This document shows, piece by piece, positions 6,372-9,377 of a stretch of 9,377 nt of DNA. Made by a program: the position numbers and the translations under genes. This DNA comes from Cyclobacteriaceae bacterium (GTDB lineage: Bacteria > Bacteroidota > Bacteroidia > Cytophagales > Cyclobacteriaceae). The stretch is taken from contig JAUUZS010000120.1 in the NCBI GenBank assembly GCA_030589835.1, positions 1-9,377 on the forward strand, written 5' to 3'. A model generated the notes under the pieces. It saw nothing but the letters and a program-made list of their open reading frames with translations. It did no database searches and was not told the DNA's origin. Position 1 is the first letter of the stretch; each line of letters starts with the position of its first letter.

Positions 6372-6804
6372 TTTTTAAAATTTAATTTTATTACAATACA
6401 ATATTATTTAATACTCAAAACCAGGTTATCGTAACTGATTCCCAATTCAAATAATGATAATAATATTACTTAGGTAATATTATTTTGGATTAATCGAATA
6501 TGATCAAGTAGGTTCAATTCTAAATAAATTCAGATGAATAGAGCTAACTTTTCACTATTCCCATTTATGTATCATTATTAACTCCTGTGCCAATTTTATG
6601 TTCAACAAGTTTGCCTTTTCCGCGATAAAAATCCACTAATCCATAACATATTTTTCGCTCATCATCATTTATGTGATATGGCTATAAATATCAGCTATTA
6701 ACAGTACATTACTTAATAACGCATTTCGCTCCTATTTGTGCAGGTGAGTGACCTTATCTTAGACCCCCCCTAGACTTGCTGCTGGGAAATGCTCACTTGC
6801 ATCA
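6372..6804. other. Intergenic region upstream of the lipoprotein gene
   Basis: No credible gene is present. The segment separates two minus-strand units and must hold the lipoprotein promoter, but no convincing Bacteroidota-type TAnnTTTG box was found. It contains the perfect hairpin at 6459-6484. Near its right end, imperfect complementary segments 6740-6749 and 6791-6800 (10 positions, two G-T) flank a run of seven C (6764-6770), just after the stop of the beta-barrel gene. No T-run follows on the minus strand. Confidence 0.6.
6459..6484. repeat. Perfect 11-bp inverted repeat with TTAG loop
   Basis: AATAATATTAC (6459-6469) and GTAATATTATT (6474-6484) are exact reverse complements separated by four bases. 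The stem is almost entirely A/T and lies about 90-115 bp before the lipoprotein start and about 320 bp after the beta-barrel stop. It could be an operator or a 3'-end hairpin; nothing decides between them. Confidence 0.55.
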
Positions 6805-8295
6805 TCAAAATCCTGAATAGGCATCGATCATCGGCTCATCGCGCCAGCCGTTGGCGCCCAATATTATATTCAAGCCAAACATCAGGTTAAAATTGTCGAT
6901 TTTATTTGGTCCCGGAACGGTAATATCATCAATACTGGTAGATCCATCCATATTTTCTGTTGTAAACTCGACGGTATAATTTTTATATGCATAAGGCAAA
7001 TAATCTGAAGCAAGATAAAATTGTACGGGCCCGCCACGAAGGGCAAGTCCAAAGCCTATGGTGTTGGCTCCATTGATTGCAAACGTATAGTTGACCGTAG
7101 TAGAAAGCACATGGTACAAATTCAGGTTTACAGAAGTATTGAACTCCTGATGAAAGTCATTCTTATTAAAAGAGGTCCGTGACAGGGCACCAAAACCCAA
7201 GTAATGATTCACATTATATTTTGCCCCCAAATATACTTCCGGTCCCAGCTCAGTTGTAAAAGACTCATGACCATGGGTAAGATTTATGGTATTTTTAAGG
7301 GTGTCCATCAAATCATCAACTACCGCTGAAAAATCGTCAAGTCCTTCATTGTCAATTTCCAGGCCTTCAAAATCATACGCTCCCTGGGCGTTAAAAGAAT
7401 TAAGGTCGCCACCCCAATGAATAAAGCCCAGGTCATTTACTGAAGCAGAAAATGTCCAGTCTTCATTGAGTTCGTATACTGCGCCAATGTCCACTCCGAA
7501 GCCGGGGTTACTAAAATTTAATAGCCCTTTATCAATCATCGCCCTTACACTGGTGTCAAATTCCCCAATGGAATCAGGCACCCCATTTTCATCACTATAC
7601 ACCTCAATTGGGGCAGACATATATAATGTTCCATCTACATCCATTGACCACAAATCTTTGCTGGTGTTCACATCAAAGGTTTTAATATCTGTTTTTATGG
7701 CTGCCAAGCCCTGTAGCAATTTGGCGTGGATACCCACCCGCAATTTGTTCATGAATTTATAAGAATAGCCAAAAGACAATTCACGGTAGTAATTTGCATT
7801 GACACCAAACGCGCTAAAATCAAACTCTGACCCATCAGGGATGCCTTTATCAAGTATCGAAAATACATCTTTAGGAATGGCCAAGGAAGCATTGACTTTT
7901 TCACTCCACGCAAAAACAAAATAACCCCGTTTACCACTAAAACCAAAAACAAAAGGGGCTACCGTTTGATAAACACTCAGGTTTGCCGCCTCGCCAATCC
8001 GATCATAAAGCGGGCCATAATCAAATCCCGCCTGGGTGAGCGTTACCCAATTCCCATTATAACTTTGCACCATATCGGATCCCAACAAATCCGTGTTGAG
8101 GCCGGAATATACCGAGCTCAGGAATGGAACCCCAAAAAAGGATGTTGCCCTGGGAACCATAGCCGGATTGATGGTCACCGATTGAGGCACATTTTCTAAA
8201 TAGTATAATGAAAGTGGATCCTGCCCACGAACACCATGCGTAAGGCTTGCGATTGCTATAAGTACTACAATGAATTTATATCTTACCATTATCAT
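6805..8295 (-). CDS. DUF5723-like outer-membrane beta-barrel protein
   Basis: The 496-residue protein begins with a signal peptide: Arg/Lys at 5-7, a hydrophobic core at 8-18 and probable cleavage after Val-Arg-Gly24. The mature start (LYYLENVPQSVTINPAMVP...GVPFLSSVYSG) fits the DUF5723 family of Bacteroidota, predicted porin-like barrels of unknown role. The rest alternates short hydrophobic/aromatic strands (FVFGFSGKRGYFVFAW, LSFGYSYKFMNKLRVGIHAKLL, GFGVDIGAVYELNEDWTFSASVNDLG, GLNIILGANGW) with acidic loops, as expected for an outer-membrane barrel, and it ends in Phe. There is an acidic helical insertion near 295-330. Of two nearby ATGs, the outer (8295) is drawn; the inner one at 8289 lies 8 bases after GAGG and would be preferred if Shine-Dalgarno pairing matters. 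Only 8 bp separate it from the upstream gene, so they form an operon. Confidence 0.85.
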   Translation of the reverse strand: MIMVRYKFIVVLIAIASLTHGVRGQDPLSLYYLENVPQSVTINPAMVPRATSFFGVPFLSSVYSGLNTDLLGSDMVQSYNGNWVTLTQAGFDYGPLYDRIGEAANLSVYQTVAPFVFGFSGKRGYFVFAWSEKVNASLAIPKDVFSILDKGIPDGSEFDFSAFGVNANYYRELSFGYSYKFMNKLRVGIHAKLLQGLAAIKTDIKTFDVNTSKDLWSMDVDGTLYMSAPIEVYSDENGVPDSIGEFDTSVRAMIDKGLLNFSNPGFGVDIGAVYELNEDWTFSASVNDLGFIHWGGDLNSFNAQGAYDFEGLEIDNEGLDDFSAVVDDLMDTLKNTINLTHGHESFTTELGPEVYLGAKYNVNHYLGFGALSRTSFNKNDFHQEFNTSVNLNLYHVLSTTVNYTFAINGANTIGFGLALRGGPVQFYLASDYLPYAYKNYTVEFTTENMDGSTSIDDITVPGPNKIDNFNLMFGLNIILGANGWRDEPMIDAYSGF

Positions 8296-8303
8296 TTCCT
8301 CTT
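8296..8303 (-). promoter_or_regulatory. Shine-Dalgarno-like site favouring the inner start at 8289
   Basis: On the minus strand AAGAGGAA directly precedes the ATG at 8295, leaving only two bases after GAGG, but eight bases before the second ATG at 8289. The second spacing is the normal one. It fills the whole gap between the two genes of the operon. Many Bacteroidota genes ignore such sites, so this is suggestive only. Confidence 0.45.
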
Positions 8304-9377
8304 TTAATATTTTATTTCTCCGCTCACGATTTCAAACCCAAAATGCATGTCTAGGGTATAATCGGTAAAAAGCTTTATGAAATCATTGTTACCGGTAATA
8401 ATCCTTGATTGAATCAAAATCCTCTCCGCCTTATTTTGGTGAAGTCTTTTTGCCTGATCGTGATCCAGGGTCATATCGACCTGTGTAGTAGCAACACCAA
8501 TAGCTTTCCCTGCTGCATCCACTTCCGGGGAATCCCATATGAGTTGCTCTCCATCAGAAAATAAGGAGTCGATGATCTGCCCCTGCGCAGTGGCCATGTA
8601 GACCTGTGCGCTGATTTCGAAAGGAAATCCGTTATCAAATTCAAAAGACAGTGTTAAACTCTCCAGATAATCAATCTCAGTTGAATTAATGTTCTCGGCA
8701 AGATCAAAAATCAGCGTATCGGTCCTTAGGTAATTTGTGGTTTTAAACCAAAATGGGATATCAATTACCGCCCCTGCATCTATGGTGAAATCTGTGCTAA
8801 TAAAATTCCGTATGCTGTTGTCCCGATCGGGATTTGTGGAGCTTCCCAACTTTACGTAGATATTGTCTGCCCAAATATTAATGGCATCGTCCAGATTGCT
8901 ATTGTCCATGTCAAACGTAAAATTGTTTGATGTAGGGATTATCTGATCTGCATATTCAGCCGGCTCAAGTTTTATTATATCGTCTGCCAGAACTAATGGC
9001 ACCTCCGTTCCGCTTGCAGAGGATCGGAAAACCATAGAATCGATATGTATGGCTAGCGGCACTCCGATATAATTGTCAACAAATAATTCAATTGAAATCC
9101 CTTTAAATTGAATCAGATCAACAAATCCAATGGATTCAAAAAAATCGAAACTTATATTTTGCTCATATTCTATCGCATCGACGGTGCCGAAGTATCCAAA
9201 AATTATATCAGGATTGAGGTTCTTGATTTCATTGTGTAATGACAAATACTGAGTACCCGGATTAGGATTTGTTGTTCCGGTAACATTTATTGTCGTTTCT
9301 ATAGTGTAAAAACTACCACTCCCGTCATGTATAAATGTGAGGGTAGCTCCACTAAGATCCTGATCAACAATTTGCGC
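8304..9377 (-). CDS. Large beta-rich secreted or surface protein, C-terminal part, unknown function
   Basis: The frame is open to the right edge of the window, so the gene is 5'-truncated and the start-like TTG at 9245 is not its start; 357 residues are visible. No enzyme motif or named family is recognised. The sequence is strand-rich, acidic and nearly free of Cys, with alternating patterns typical of extracellular beta-sandwiches (ATLTFIHDGSGSFYTIETTI, ISIELFVDNYIGVPLAIHI, LTLSFEFDNGFPFEISAQVY). Repeated DxxxI/DxxxL and Asn/Asp-rich turns fit a periplasmic or surface location. The end has a helix (DHDQAKRLHQNKAERILIQ) followed by closing strands (DYTLDMHFGFEIV). It precedes the barrel gene by 8 bp, so the two are probably co-expressed and could act together at the outer membrane, for example a lipoprotein or ligand-binding partner of the barrel. 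The signal peptide would lie outside the window. Confidence 0.8.
   Translation of the reverse strand, partial: AQIVDQDLSGATLTFIHDGSGSFYTIETTINVTGTTNPNPGTQYLSLHNEIKNLNPDIIFGYFGTVDAIEYEQNISFDFFESIGFVDLIQFKGISIELFVDNYIGVPLAIHIDSMVFRSSASGTEVPLVLADDIIKLEPAEYADQIIPTSNNFTFDMDNSNLDDAINIWADNIYVKLGSSTNPDRDNSIRNFISTDFTIDAGAVIDIPFWFKTTNYLRTDTLIFDLAENINSTEIDYLESLTLSFEFDNGFPFEISAQVYMATAQGQIIDSLFSDGEQLIWDSPEVDAAGKAIGVATTQVDMTLDHDQAKRLHQNKAERILIQSRIITGNNDFIKLFTDYTLDMHFGFEIVSGEIKY

Noticed and set aside
6740..6800. Imperfect inverted repeat and C-run as a terminator for the beta-barrel operon
   Set aside because: The two G-T pairs on the plus strand become A-C mismatches in the minus-strand RNA and no U-run follows, so the case is too weak for a terminator call.
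7466..7762. 98-codon plus-strand open frame inside the beta-barrel gene
   Set aside because: It is antisense to a coherent long gene and shows no signal or family pattern.
9243..9245. TTG as the start of the right-most minus-strand gene
   Set aside because: The frame stays open for 44 more codons to the window edge with the same beta-rich character, so the gene simply begins outside the window.

Overview
The window most likely comes from a member of the Bacteroidota. It is AT-rich, and its start codons mostly lack a Shine-Dalgarno sequence and have A/T-rich leaders. It carries a DUF5723-type outer-membrane protein with a second surface-type protein, and a small lipoprotein whose mature end starts Cys-Glu-Asp. 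Its membrane pyrophosphatase has the K+-dependent signature. The genus cannot be fixed from the sequence alone.

Layout. Positions 1-5296 are all plus strand. First comes the 3' two-thirds or so of a membrane-bound ion-pumping pyrophosphatase (hppA, 1-1173, cut by the window edge). A 248-bp intergenic region rich in short inverted repeats follows. Then comes a tight four-gene run (1422-5296, gaps of 26-35 bp): a NeuD/PglD-type left-handed beta-helix acyltransferase homologue, the tRNA U34 hydroxylase TrhO, a uridine-phosphorylase-family nucleoside phosphorylase, and a fused nucleotidyltransferase/GHMP sugar kinase. Positions 5297-5816 hold no gene; this is where the two transcription directions converge. 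It contains an MITE-like imperfect inverted repeat, a GCGAT-based hairpin and two opposed terminator candidates. Positions 5817-9377 are all minus strand: a small lipoprotein (5817-6371), a 433-bp gap with a perfect 11-bp hairpin, and a two-gene operon of a DUF5723-like beta-barrel (6805-8295) preceded by a large beta-rich secreted-type protein cut by the right edge (8304-9377).

How the genes may work together. The most interesting gene is the 449-residue fusion at 3947-5296. An HldE/TagD-like nucleotidyltransferase sits in front of an HddA/fucokinase-like GHMP kinase, so one chain could make a sugar-1-phosphate and then an NDP-sugar. That is the logic of FKP in less than half its usual length. 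Both halves depart from their family motifs (QSGH for HxGH; GLSTS for GLGSS), and the kinase lacks a segment before its P-loop. The NeuD-like protein in the same run has Tyr where PglD/NeuD enzymes have the catalytic His. Together these suggest an unusual sugar-activation/acylation module, but TrhO and the phosphorylase in the same run may be unrelated housekeeping genes. The minus-strand block looks like cell-envelope or surface functions of unknown role.
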